Assembly: GCA_001931905.2 (NCBI GenBank)
Contig: MSJI02000878.1
Location: forward strand, 83,403 to 147,402
Source: Cladosporium sp. IMV 00045
Taxonomy: Eukaryota; Ascomycota; Dothideomycetes; Cladosporiales; Cladosporiaceae
Direction: 5' to 3'
DNA: 64,000 nt
Position 1 is the first letter of the stretch, and every line of letters starts with the position of its first letter. Shown here one piece after another: positions 22,758 to 32,960 of the stretch. A program made the position numbers and the translations under genes. The notes beneath the pieces were generated by a model that searched no databases, was not told where the DNA came from, and saw nothing but the letters and a program-made list of their open reading frames with translations.

Positions 22758-23885
22758 TCACTCCTGCCAGAACTCATCAGCGAGGACGCCGCCAGTGGTC
22801 TTGGACCTGGTGTTGACAGTGCCATTCGCAAGGAGCTCGCCCACTGCCTTCGCGCCCTCCTGCTTGGTGACGCGGTTCAGCTGCAGGCCCCAGACGATCT
22901 TGTGGGCCCCGCCGACCTCCTGCACCTCGAAGCGCTGGATCTGCCACTTCGCATGGGTGCGAGGGAAGCGCTCCATGAGCATGCAGTCGGGATTGCATGC
23001 GAGAGGGCCCTCGCAGCGGCTGTTGTGGTGCTTGGTAGCCTGCACCCAGCCCTTGCGCTGGCCCTCGCGGTTCCTCCCCTTCTTCTCGCCCGCTGGCTGG
23101 GCAGGCTGCACCGAGTCAATCCTGGCCATATCAGCGGGACCCGCGACAGCCGACTGCTGGTGGCCGGTGAGAGGTGCCGCCTGGGCCACAGACATCCCTG
23201 CGGCAGGCATGCCCATACCAGCGGGACCCGCCACAGCAGGCTGCTGCTGCTGGACGGGGAAAGGTGCCAGTGGGAAGTCGGGCATCTCTGCGACGCCCAT
23301 GCTCATACCAGCGGCGCCCGCGAAAGGAGGCTGCTGGTAGCCGGTGAGAGGTGCCGGCTGCTCCATGAGCATCTGTCCTTCACCCATACCCGTATCAGCG
23401 GCACCCGCGACAGGATGCAGCTCGTTGAGAAAAGGGATGATCTGGTCGCGGAACTCCTGCTCAAAATCCTGGTAGGGCGCCATGGGCATACCAGCGTCGA
23501 CCATCTCAACGTCCTCAACTTGGACGTCGAGAATGGCCGGGTCGATGGTTTGCTCTTGCACCGGCTGAGCGACAGGGCTGGCGGTGCTACCAACGACGCC
23601 CCCCAGAGGCCCCGTGAGCTCTCCGGTGGGGAAGAAGCGATCCTGGCCCGGGTTGCGCATGGCAAATGCGACGAGCTCCGGGTCGTGCCAGACGGTGCTC
23701 TGTGGGGCGCCGCCGATATCAGCATTGACACCGATCCACCCATCGGGGAAAGCCTGGGGAGGGGCTCCCTCTGCGTCGTAGTAGGCGTCGAAGTTGAAGA
23801 CACCCTCCCAATCCTGTGAGCCAAAGCCGGAGGTGCTATCAGCACCGAAAGAGGAAGCGAACTGCTGACCGTTGTTGAAAGCCAT
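22758..23885 (-). CDS. Unknown protein with ~29-aa repeats and Cys-containing C-terminus
   Basis: Single-exon 375-aa protein starting at 23885. The N-terminal 150 residues are acidic and aromatic (DWEGVFNFDAYYDAEG), like an activation region. Residues about 175-290 contain four imperfect 29-30-residue units, each starting (V/F)AG(A/P)A(D/G)M and often containing APLTG(Y/H)QQ. The C-terminal 105 residues look globular and basic, with a CEGPLACNPDC cluster and the block FEVQEVGGAHKIVWGLQLNR. I recognise no family. A nuclear regulator is conceivable from the composition, but that is inference. The spacer upstream contains related 78-nt units. The leader has a (TTGG)n tract on the plus strand near 23918-23944. 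Confidence 0.6.
   Translation of the reverse strand: MAFNNGQQFASSFGADSTSGFGSQDWEGVFNFDAYYDAEGAPPQAFPDGWIGVNADIGGAPQSTVWHDPELVAFAMRNPGQDRFFPTGELTGPLGGVVGSTASPVAQPVQEQTIDPAILDVQVEDVEMVDAGMPMAPYQDFEQEFRDQIIPFLNELHPVAGAADTGMGEGQMLMEQPAPLTGYQQPPFAGAAGMSMGVAEMPDFPLAPFPVQQQQPAVAGPAGMGMPAAGMSVAQAAPLTGHQQSAVAGPADMARIDSVQPAQPAGEKKGRNREGQRKGWVQATKHHNSRCEGPLACNPDCMLMERFPRTHAKWQIQRFEVQEVGGAHKIVWGLQLNRVTKQEGAKAVGELLANGTVNTRSKTTGGVLADEFWQE
23145..23420 (-). repeat. In-gene tandem repeat, ~87-90 nt units
   Basis: Four imperfect units encode (V/F)AG(A/P)A(D/G)M followed by variable sequence and APLTG(Y/H)QQ. On the plus strand each unit starts near a CATACCAGCG-type block. These units resemble the 78-nt array 0.9 kb upstream. 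Confidence 0.6.
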
Positions 23886-24339
23886 GGTGTGTGACGGGTT
23901 TGATCGTCGCGTCGTGGTTGGTTGGTTGGTTGGCTGGTTGGTTGACAGATCGATTGTGAGGCGTTAGCAAGAATTGTCTTCGTCTCGATGATCTGATGGA
24001 TTGGTATGATACTCTGTTTCCTAGGGGGGAGACATGGCCATTTAACGGGGGCAGAGATGGCACACAGGACTGTGCACCAGGTTGAGGATGACCGCGACGT
24101 GTATTGGCAGCATCGCATGCGGTGGAAACGCCCAACCGACGACTAACTCCAGCGTAAAAGATATTACCACGAAGCGAAACACTGGAGGGAGGGGGGAAGC
24201 TATACACGTACAGAACTGAGCACATGGGAAGCGAACGTGCTGGATCGTGGGCATATCGGCTTACACCCGGCGTCACGGGAGGCATGGCCCGTCGAAACAT
24301 CGAGCAACACCGCTGATGCGACGAGCTCCATACTACGGG

Positions 24340-24712
24340 GCGAATCTCAGCGAGGCGAGCAAGCTCATATCATCAGCACCCGGGAGGAAACCACTGGTAG
24401 CAGAGGCGGGGAAACATTGGCGACACGACGACACACAACTCATGCGATGAATCTCAGCGGGGCGAATAAGCACATATCAGCAACTTTCGCAAACATTTTC
24501 AGCACCAGCACCACTGAGAGCATGCGAAGCCGTCTCCCGCCCATCAAGCTCATACCATCGACGCCCGCATAATCTTCTAGCAGGAGGGCCGTGGAGAGCA
24601 TGGGAAGCCATCTCCCGTCCCTCAAGCACATATCATCAACACCCGCAAATGTTTCTGGCAGCAGGACCGGGGAGAGCAGACAAAGCCATGCCCCATCCAT
24701 TAAGCTCACATG
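24340..24712. repeat. Degenerate 78-nt tandem repeat
   Basis: At least three, probably four, units. Each begins AAGC(T/A)CATA(T/C)CATC(A/G)(A/G)C, continues with a CTAGCAG- or CTGGCAG-type block and GGAGAGCATG, and ends (G/C)AAGCC(G/A)TCTCCCG. Two units are exactly 78 nt. On the minus strand they read as 26-residue repeats (for example FAGVDDMCL, YAGVDGMSL, FAKVADMCL). Confidence 0.65.
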
Positions 24713-25011
24713 CCAAGCTTTGTGGCGCTTTAAGCTTGTTTCTCAGGGTCATCCTTGCGCCATGAACATACAGATGCTCATGAAAATCGAGCGACACAGG
24801 AGAGCGAGGCGAAGAGCATGGGGAGAGGGGGCGCGCTATCCAATCGCCGCTGCAAGAGCAGCGAAAACAATCTGGGCTTTCTCCATTGGCCCCTAACTTT
24901 AGCTTTGTTTCCAGTCACCATACACCGCGATGGTAACGCCGGCGGCGATGGTAAGCGCATGAGTAATGCATCAAGAGTGCAGGGAAGACGGCGATTACCA
25001 GCCGAGACGCG

Positions 25012-25515
25012 AGTCACTTGCTGAGCAAACAGCGTTTCTCGCCGGAAGCGACCTCTCGCCTGCGACTACGCCCGACGGTAGGAGCATATGCGTGCCCTCG
25101 AAAGCCATAGATCGTCCTTTGATCTGCGTTGAGCACCCGAGATTCTGAAAGATTGCGAACCAGTGTCCAGAAGCTGTTGCGAACACAGACTGGAACTCGA
25201 TGCCGAAAATATCAACGGCAACCCAAAGCTCTCTTGTCATAAGCTCCAGGCGAGGAAATAGCGTCTCTCTGGAAGCGACTTCTCGCCCGCGACTATGCCC
25301 GAGAGTATGAGCATATGCGAGCCCAGTCGAACCGCTGGGATGCAACTCGGCCGCCTGTCAAAGAGGCAAGTGCAGAATGGAGAACGCAATAGCCAGGCGA
25401 ATATGGCCTTGAAAAGAGGAGAGGGAAACACGAGTTCACTGGCGAACAAAGAACCTTTCTCGCTGGAAGCGATCTTTTGCTTGTGACCGTGTCGGAAGGT
25501 AGGAGCATGTGCGGA
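25012..25515. repeat. Three dispersed copies of an ~80-bp unit
   Basis: Copies lie at about 25012-25095, 25241-25325 and 25434-25515. Each carries TTTCTCGC(C/T)GGAAGCGA or a close variant, then TGCGACTACGCCCGA or a variant, then GTAGGAGCATATGCG or a variant. Spacing is about 229 and 190 bp. Flanks of the second and third copies also match (CCGCCTGTCA(A/G)AG), so the full unit may be longer. Confidence 0.6.
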
Positions 25516-25733
25516 CCGCGCCACGTTGACATGCACAACTCCACCCGCCTGTCAGAGGAAAGCACAACAGGAGAAACTTGGACCTGGTATTGCAGACGCC
25601 ATATGCGATTGTGAAGGCGCAAACAGACAGCGTGTGTGGTATTTCATGCCATATCTCATCAAAAAACGTTATCTCATACTCATCCGTGGCGCACAGCCAA
25701 CGACAGCTCATGAAACCCCAGAAGAAGGGATTA

Positions 25734-27864
25734 TTACATAGAAATCCACCTCGCCATCCAGAACTCGGTGATCTCCTTCGCCTCATCCACCAACCCCATA
25801 TCCAACAGCAACTGCGTGGTACCCCTGACCGCACTCTCGAGAGCGCTGAAAATCCACGCGTGCGTGTAACTCGTGTGCTCGCCCACTGTACAAGACAGAA
25901 ACATTAGCCTTAAAAACTCCACAAAACAAAAATGACAAATACGACTCGAACTCACCGAAAACCGTATGTTTCTCCGTATGAAAATAAGCCGGCAAATACA
26001 ATTCCTGCTGGCCCACAAGCGGCGCCGCCCAAGCGCCGGACTGGAACTCGTCATTCTCCCAGCAAATGCGATCATACTGGCCCGTCCATTGCTCCTGCGC
26101 AACGGGCCCGTGAACCTCCACCATCGCGCGCTGCACGAGAGCGACGTGCTGTTCCTCCGTCAGCGAGCCAAGCGAACGCGCGCTGGTGCCTGAGATGTAC
26201 GAGCCCAGAATGACGCCGGGACCCGACGAGTTGAGCCCGTAGCTCGGGTAGCAGATGTTGCCGACGCCGGGGATGTCTGTGCTGCCGCAGCCGCCGAGGA
26301 TGGGGTGGGGGATGTGTTCCCAAAAGCGGGACTCGTAGTGCAGGGCGACTTTACAGGATTGCTGGTAGTTGAGGCGCTGGATGGCGCGGGAGAGGAGCGA
26401 GGTGTAGGCCGGCATGGGATTCCAGAGGCGCACGCGGCTGAACGGGACGGCGACGACGGCGTAGTCGACTTCCATTGTTTCGGGGGTGGGGCTGAGAAGG
26501 TCTTGGGTGCGGTGGTGGATACTCAGTTTTTGGGTTGTGGTGTTGTATTGCATGCCTTGCACGGTGGTGTTGAAGATGGTGCGGTTGAGGACTTGGGGCC
26601 CGAAAGCGGCGGGGAGGCTGGAGAGGCCTTTGTCGATGGTGCGCCATTCGGTGGCGCTGAAGTAGACGCTGTCGTAGAGCCAGTTGGGCGTGTTGCTGGC
26701 CATGTTGGCCGCCTCGTCGGTGATGTTCTTGTCGAAGCCGAGGAGGTAGTGCAGGTAGCCGGCTTCGGAGAAGTCGAAGTAGCCTTCCTCTACTGCTTGT
26801 TTGTGGGCGCGGAAGACGTTGGTGGCGATTTGCGCCATCTTCTCTTCGTCGAGATCGCTCCATTCTTCGAGCGCATCTTGAGCTTCAGCGACGGCGGTGG
26901 CGTTGGAGTATGATGCGGTAGCGTTGGTGGCATAGGCAGGATTGGACTTGACTTCTGCAGTGCTCGGGACAGTGCCGTCGGGTCGACGCTTCGATGTTGA
27001 TGAAGGCGCACCGGCGCTGCTTTGGATCCACTTGATGAACTTGACCGCTAGTTCAGGGTCATTGCCATTCTGCTCATTGAGCACATCCGCAAGCTGAAAC
27101 ACCATACGGTGATCCATGATCTCCAGAGTATCGTTCGTCTCAGGCATCGAGATGCTGACAGGGAAACGCATAGGTCCCATCTCTTGGTATTGGTACTGAT
27201 CCGGCCTTGTGCCATTGAGATAGCTAGTATGAACCCGTCCGCCAATACGAGAAGAAGCCTCAATGACCTTCCAGTCATGGATCCCGACTGAGTCCAGCAG
27301 ATGAGCAGTCATCAAACCAGACATTCCACCGCCGAGAATCCCAATGGTTTTCGACTTGGCTGCTGCCACAAAGGTGTCTTCCGGCTCTTTGTCTTGCAGA
27401 TAAGTCACGCCGTCGAACCAAGGCCCTTCAGCGTCCATGATATCCGCTGCTGCTGTCCACCGACGTTCCTTGCGTCTTCCCATCGTGACGGGACTGGAGC
27501 GTCCGACGAGTGTGTTTCCGGAAAAAGCGTGCAGACAGCCATTGGATGGCGCATCGGTGGGTGGAAGCCAGACGAATTTCGAAGGTCGTTGAGAAGGGTG
27601 GAAAGCGTGCCTTTTCGCAAGATCATGAGAGCCAACGTGAGTCTCGCCCAACCTGTGGTGGCAATCGGTAGACGTCTGAGCCTCGCAAGAGCCGTAATGC
27701 AAAGACAGTTTGCCGTCTAATGGTTTCGTATATTCGACGTGGACATTGTGCATGCCACCCGCTTCGGCGAGGATGTTTTCTTCGAAGATGATTGAAGGGG
27801 ATTGCAAAACGACTGGAGAAGCGACGGTCGATCCAATGATCGACAGAAGGATTGGGGCGAGCAT
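25734..27864 (-). CDS. Secreted L-amino-acid oxidase (FAD amine oxidase)
   Basis: Two exons, 27864-25956 and 25885-25734, with a 70-nt intron (GTGAGT donor, TACAG acceptor), giving 686 aa. A signal peptide (MLAPILLSIIGSTVASPV) is followed by a 150-residue possible propeptide. The FAD dinucleotide motif is ILGGGMSGLMTAHLL (about 177-190), then EASSRIGGRVHT (about 202-213) and EMGPMRFP. Across the intron the C-terminus reads VFVGEHTSYTHAWIFSALESA, the second FAD-contact motif. Several N-x-T/S sites fit secretion. Fungal enzymes of this type deaminate L-amino acids, releasing 2-oxo acids, ammonia and H2O2. They serve in nitrogen scavenging or antagonism. Confidence 0.88.
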
Positions 27865-28628
27865 CTCGAAAGGTGATCGATCTTGAGCGATTGGCAGAGA
27901 AGTGGTATTCCATAATCAATTGGAGTAGCTCCTACCTTTTATACAATTTTTGGCCCAATATTTCAAGTCACCGAGCTCTCAACTCCGGCATGTTTATCGC
28001 CGACATCGTTCAGTCATACCCAAAGCCGACGATAGAGCACAGCGATTCCCACGTTACTTCCACGTTTTCGGACATGTACATGGGTCAAGGTACCATTGTA
28101 GGGCGTGGTGAGGTAGTCATCGAAAAGCCTCCAAGACAATAGCATTAGCGCGCACCAATACTAGCCTCGAGATAACCGATAATCGTCTATCGTTATCTTC
28201 ACGACGCCGTCGTGTGGAGACACGAGTGTCCCATGGAGCTTTATCTGAATGTAACCCTGTCCGATACGGTCTTGCATGGGGCTGACATTGGCATTCGTTA
28301 CTAATGACATCGGGCCACGTAGTTTGCGCCGAGGACGAGGAAGTGAAAGGCTTGCATTTCCATGCGGTGTTGACGCAGGTGAAGTGTGAATTGAGAGAAG
28401 TGAAGTCCGTACCCGCCGCTGGAATAGGAAGGTCCGAGCACAACGTTGTGCTCTGGCTGTGCAATCTGCAACCGCGGCTCAGCTACGGTAGTTTTCAAGA
28501 CAGCTTCACACCGTTGACTTCATTCGCGAAACCAAGGCACCACACATCGCCTCAGAACCACAAGAGGAGCAACCAAAGGCGCCACACACCCCCAAACCGC
28601 CACACACTCCACCAAAACCTCGCCCAAC
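27865..28628. promoter_or_regulatory. Bidirectional promoter region, amino-acid oxidase / isy1
   Basis: 0.76 kb between divergent starts. The isy1 side ends in a CA-rich leader (gccacacacccccaaacc). No nitrogen-control site is clear enough to call. Confidence 0.45.
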
Positions 28629-29369
28629 ATGGCGCGCAACGCAGAAAAATCGCAATCGATGCTCTTCCGCTTCCGAGAACAACAAGCCGCCGACCTCGGA
28701 ATCCTCGACACGACGCGCACCCGCCGCCCCAAAGCGATCAGCACGCAAGAGCACATCCCAACCTGCGAGCGGTGGCGCGGACAAGTGCTGAAAGAAATCT
28801 CGCGCAAAGTGAGCAAAATCCAAGACGCGGCTTTGTCGGACTTCCAGATCCGGGACGTGAACGATGAGCTCAACCGCTTATTCCGCGAAAAATGGCAGTG
28901 GGAGATGCGGATCAAGGAGCTGGGGGGGCCGAATTACATGCGCGGCGGGGGGAGGGTGTTGGATGATGAGGGGAGGGTGATTGAGGGCGGGGGGAAGGGG
29001 TATAGGTATTTCGGGCGCGCGAGGGAGTTGCCTGGGGTGAAGGAGTTGTTTGAGGCGGCGACGAAGCCGAAGCAAGGAAGTGAGGAGAGGAAGGGGGACA
29101 CGCGTGGGGATTTGAGCAGGAGGGTCGACGCGGCGTACTATGGGTATGGGCTTGATGAGGAGGATGGGACGCTCGTGGCTTATGAGAGGAAGAAGGAGGT
29201 GGAGGCGGCTGAGGTGCTGTTGGAGCAGGATGAGGATAAAATGGATGAGGGCTGGGAGCCTTTGCCGGGTGATGGTGGAGATGGGGTGGAGTGGCGGTTG
29301 CCGACGGCGGAAGAGGTCGAGACCGAATTACTGGAGCGCAGGAAGAATAAATTGCTCGACAAGCTCTAA
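28629..29369 (+). CDS. isy1: Isy1 pre-mRNA splicing factor
   Basis: Single-exon 246-aa protein starting MARNAEKSQSMLFRFREQQA, the canonical Isy1 N-terminus. It continues with SKIQDAALSDFQIRDVNDEL and WEMRIKELGGPNYMR, then KGYRYFGRARELPGVKELFE. Isy1 belongs to the NineTeen/Prp19-associated complex of the catalytic spliceosome and affects first-step fidelity. The C-terminal third is acidic. The gene ends 174 bases from the convergent Mte1/Dbl2-like gene. Confidence 0.95.
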   Translation: MARNAEKSQSMLFRFREQQAADLGILDTTRTRRPKAISTQEHIPTCERWRGQVLKEISRKVSKIQDAALSDFQIRDVNDELNRLFREKWQWEMRIKELGGPNYMRGGGRVLDDEGRVIEGGGKGYRYFGRARELPGVKELFEAATKPKQGSEERKGDTRGDLSRRVDAAYYGYGLDEEDGTLVAYERKKEVEAAEVLLEQDEDKMDEGWEPLPGDGGDGVEWRLPTAEEVETELLERRKNKLLDKL

Positions 29370-29543
29370 GGTATGGTTGTCGATCATGAATTATATGAGA
29401 TGTCACCGAAGACAAAAACAAGATATGGAATTTTGGAAAAGGAATGGCTTTCTTGGGGTATCTCATAAGTCATTACGGTCATAGCAGGCGGCTCATGCAA
29501 ACGCCAACGCTATGGAAAGCAAAAGGAAAGCGAGTCGTTCTAG

Positions 29544-31586
29544 TTACGAAGCAGCGTCGGCATCCCCTTTCGCCACGCACCATTTCCCCTCATCCCACCC
29601 CGGAGGACGCCATTCGAAAAGATCGAAAGCTTCTCGAGTCCACGGACCGGCTTCACTGGATGCAGTCTGCGATTTTGGCTGTGCGGGAGGTTTTGGCGCT
29701 TGGAAAGGCTTGTTCAGCATAACGGTCAAGGTGCCATTTGATGCAACATTGAGCGAGGTTGGGAAGCATGCTTGGGCGCTTTTGCGAACCTCCCTTCGAC
29801 CAATGCCAGGACGCCGACGATCCGGCTGAGGAGCAGCACTGGGTGGAGTATCTGGATCTGGAGCTGGTGGAGGAGGCCGGGTATCTTCCTGCTGAGGCAA
29901 ATTGGTTGTTGCAGCCGGGCGGGCTCGAGCTGGCGGAGGAACCACTGGCGCTTGTGGAGGGGTTGGAGGTCTGTCTTGCAGAGCTTCACCCACAGTTTCA
30001 GAAGCTGCTCTTGTTTGCAGTGCATTGTCGTTCTCCGCAGGAACAGTAGGCGGGCGCAATACGCGAACAGGTCCACCCGGGACTCGCTTTGCAGGTCTTG
30101 CTGCAGAAGCAGCAGTGCCCCTTTCAGATACCACCCTACGAAACTGGCGATCGTGGCGATCAGGCTTCTCGATCGCTGGCTCTTCGCGTGGTGGTTCCGT
30201 TTGCCTTCCCGAGGTATCGTCTATACGTCTTAATTCAGACGCTGTAGCTTCCGCGTCGTCGATAACAGCATTCAAATCTTCAGCCCGCTGCTGAGCAATC
30301 TTCTTCATCTTTGCCAATCGTTCTTCAAGTAAATCTCGTTGTGTTTTGCGTTTTTTTGATGTAGGTTTACTGGATTCTGTTGTGATCTCGTGGTCCGTTG
30401 TGCGAGCCGATGGTGGTGGGACATCATCAAGACATGCAAGCGTTTTCCTCTTCTGCGTTCCCGTGGCCATACGAAGAGTTTGACTTGCTTTGGTGCTTGG
30501 TGGTAGAAACGGTGGCGCGACGTGTACTTCGGTGTCTGCAGGCTCGTCCGATATACCAGCCTCATCGCCCGGAGCACCTTGCTCATGTCGTACGGGGGTC
30601 TCAACCTGCGGTTCTTCTCTTTGCTCTTTCGTCTTACTCTTCTCGCGGACTTGTGTTTGGAATGCCGGAGAGCTCGATCGAATCGCTGTCTTCAGAGCTG
30701 GCCGAGGCGGAGGGGAAACTTCTCTGACCGGTGACGAAGCAGGACCAACAGCATCACTTGAGAAACACGGAAGGAACTTAGAAGGCGAATCCTCACCATC
30801 ATCCGACAAGTCAATGACCTCTTTCGTCCCAAGTCTCTGTTGGCCCGGAGGAAGAGACGCGCTCTTTGCGGCTTTCGCTCTGGCGTCTGCTGTTCGCTTC
30901 CACAACGGTGTTTCTCTTTGCGCATCTTGTCGAGGCGCTGTCGTTGTCCTCGTGACATTCCAGCCGTCTGCCTTTGCCCGTTTAGGCGGACGTCCACTTT
31001 CCCAATCTTCGTTCTCCTCCGCTCGTCTGATCTCGAACGGTGATTTGGCAGGCAAGTTCGCCTTGCCAATTCGGCCCTTGGGAGTTCCAAGCAGAGCATT
31101 GAGCGAGCGATGCTTAGGCTGCGAGCCTACCGCAGCAGCATTCGCAGTCCCCGGCCGTGTCATAGGAGGACCCATAACTCTAGTAGGAGTCGCCACACCT
31201 CTCGCAGGCGAACTCGACCTCTGCACCCCCTTCGCCTGCCTACTCTTCTTCGCACTCTGCTTCAACTCCGTCAAATCCGTCTCCGTCCTCCCCACACTCT
31301 CCGCAACTTGCACCAGCACCGCGTCCTTCTCCAGCGTCATCTCATCGCCCTCTTGCAGAGCCGCGTCTTCCTTCCAGTGCATGTCGCCGATGAAGTTGCG
31401 CGGCACGTCGTACACCATGACGCGCTTGTTGAAGGTGTGGAAGCGCAGGAAGCCATCTTGCCAGCGCTTCTGCTTGCGGCGGATGTCGTGGGTGTAGAGG
31501 CAGTTGAATTCGAGGACGGGCGCGGTGTTTTGGCTCGGTGGGACGGAGAGAGAGGGCGTGCTCGTGCGGTGGACGGCGGCTGTCAT
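29544..31586 (-). CDS. Mte1/Dbl2/ZGRF1-N-like DUF2439 protein
   Basis: Uninterrupted frame, about 680 aa from the ATG at 31586 (the frame stays open to 31649). The N-terminal 90 residues form the DUF2439 domain (PVLEFNCLYTHDIRRKQKRW, DGFLRFHTFNKRVMVYD). The rest is long, low-complexity and rich in Pro, Arg and Ser, with a short conserved C-terminus (GPWTREAFDLFEWRPPGW). Characterised relatives, yeast Mte1 and fission-yeast Dbl2, bind D-loops and regulate the Mph1/Fml1 or Fbh1 helicases in recombination. The human ZGRF1 N-terminus is similar. There is no helicase domain here, as in the fungal proteins. A role in genome maintenance is inferred from the family. Confidence 0.8.
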   Translation of the reverse strand: MTAAVHRTSTPSLSVPPSQNTAPVLEFNCLYTHDIRRKQKRWQDGFLRFHTFNKRVMVYDVPRNFIGDMHWKEDAALQEGDEMTLEKDAVLVQVAESVGRTETDLTELKQSAKKSRQAKGVQRSSSPARGVATPTRVMGPPMTRPGTANAAAVGSQPKHRSLNALLGTPKGRIGKANLPAKSPFEIRRAEENEDWESGRPPKRAKADGWNVTRTTTAPRQDAQRETPLWKRTADARAKAAKSASLPPGQQRLGTKEVIDLSDDGEDSPSKFLPCFSSDAVGPASSPVREVSPPPRPALKTAIRSSSPAFQTQVREKSKTKEQREEPQVETPVRHEQGAPGDEAGISDEPADTEVHVAPPFLPPSTKASQTLRMATGTQKRKTLACLDDVPPPSARTTDHEITTESSKPTSKKRKTQRDLLEERLAKMKKIAQQRAEDLNAVIDDAEATASELRRIDDTSGRQTEPPREEPAIEKPDRHDRQFRRVVSERGTAASAARPAKRVPGGPVRVLRPPTVPAENDNALQTRAASETVGEALQDRPPTPPQAPVVPPPARARPAATTNLPQQEDTRPPPPAPDPDTPPSAAPQPDRRRPGIGRREVRKSAQACFPTSLNVASNGTLTVMLNKPFQAPKPPAQPKSQTASSEAGPWTREAFDLFEWRPPGWDEGKWCVAKGDADAAS

Positions 31587-32960
31587 GGTCTTCTTGAGTA
31601 AGTGATCATGCTGAGTGTATGCTCCTCTTCTTTTGCGTGTGTGAAGCAAGAGATGGTCGTTTCTGGCAAATTGACGTCGATGATTTGCAGGCCGCGAAGT
31701 CGCGCGTCGACGAAGCGCGGAAGGCGCGCGACGGTCACGTTACCTCTTTATCGCAGCTCCGAATACTACATGTACACCTCACTGCAAAAATCACCTTACG
31801 ATTCATTGTGCCTGTATCACATGTCTCATTGCAATGAGCATCAATATTGCCTGTCTGTCATGCTTGAACGTGCATTTGCCTTCCACCAATAGCAAACTAT
31901 GAAACGAACTTCGTTCTTAGCCTGGAGAGTAATACAACCAGCAAGAGTCGAATCTGAATAGAATGCTCAAATGATGAACTAATTGACAGGCAAACTGCAC
32001 AAATTCGAGATTCACGGTTTCTACCTTTCCCATTCAAGGCCATCAGGCTGACTTGCTGAGTGGCGTATACCTGCAAGGCGCAGCAAAGCACGAGGCTGAA
32101 ACATGGCATGGGTTGTTTCTCACCGGTCAACAAGCTGATAAACGCTGCCGCTCGCTATCGATGATACCTAGTCGATACTGATGACCACTTGTGAGATTGA
32201 AGAAATCGATGGAATTGAAGTCTAGTACCACAGCAAGTCTGTCTCCGACAAAAGGAAAACAGTGGGTGGTCGCAAGTTGTTGATGCGACAGCTGGTTGTG
32301 GGAGCATGCCGAGACGAGATTCGCGTTTCAGACGAGCCAAACACTTGTTTTCGCCAAACAGAATGCCGTTATCATCAAGCCGGTACAACCGAATTTCAAG
32401 AGTCCACAAGACATGGAATAGCGTCAACGGTGGTGAGGACGTGAAGAAGAAGACCCTTAAGGAGATACAGAAACAGTCGATGGTAGATCGCAATATAGAG
32501 TTGAGGAGCAGCTGGAAGGGCGCATGGCTCAACGCCAAGTTGCCCTCGCGGCCTGAGCTTGTTTACAAGGCAGACGCCAGCGAGCCGCTTATATCTACCT
32601 CGAGCCTCTTCTCTCGATGTCCCCGCACCGAATCGCCGCCTCACTTACCATTCCCACACATACGCCCCGTCAGCCTCACTTCCACGCCCAAAATACTCCC
32701 CAGGAGCTTGGACCTCACTCGCGCATCGACATCGTCATCCAAGGATTTTTTTTTCTGCCCTCACTTCGCCCATATTACTACCATTCACGGCGCCTGCAAG
32801 GCTTCGCGCCGCCTTGTCCTGGCGTGCACTGGTTGCATGCTCCATCTGTTCCAGGCCCACATCCCACTTCTCTTTCTCTCTGCTGTAGTCGCCTCAGGCA
32901 TCTTTCTTCTCTCTGCTCGCGCCAGTGACTGACTCGGGTCGCGCGCTTTAATTCATTAAC
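31587..32960. promoter_or_regulatory. Bidirectional promoter region, DUF2439 gene / NC2-alpha
   Basis: 1.37 kb between divergent starts. The 300 bases before 32961 are CT/CA-rich and probably leader. An open frame at 32306-32932 has no protein-like features, and I do not call it. Confidence 0.45.

Larger units (their letters stand above)
23886..25733. other. Repeat-rich spacer
   Basis: 1.85 kb between the unknown gene and the stop of the amino-acid oxidase gene. It holds two families of degenerate repeats, listed separately. No frame is long enough to be a convincing gene. Confidence 0.55.

Noticed and set aside
32306..32932. 208-codon plus-strand open frame before NC2-alpha
   Set aside because: It lies in a CT/CA-rich leader, its C-terminal hydrophobic run comes from pyrimidine-rich sequence, and it matches nothing I know.
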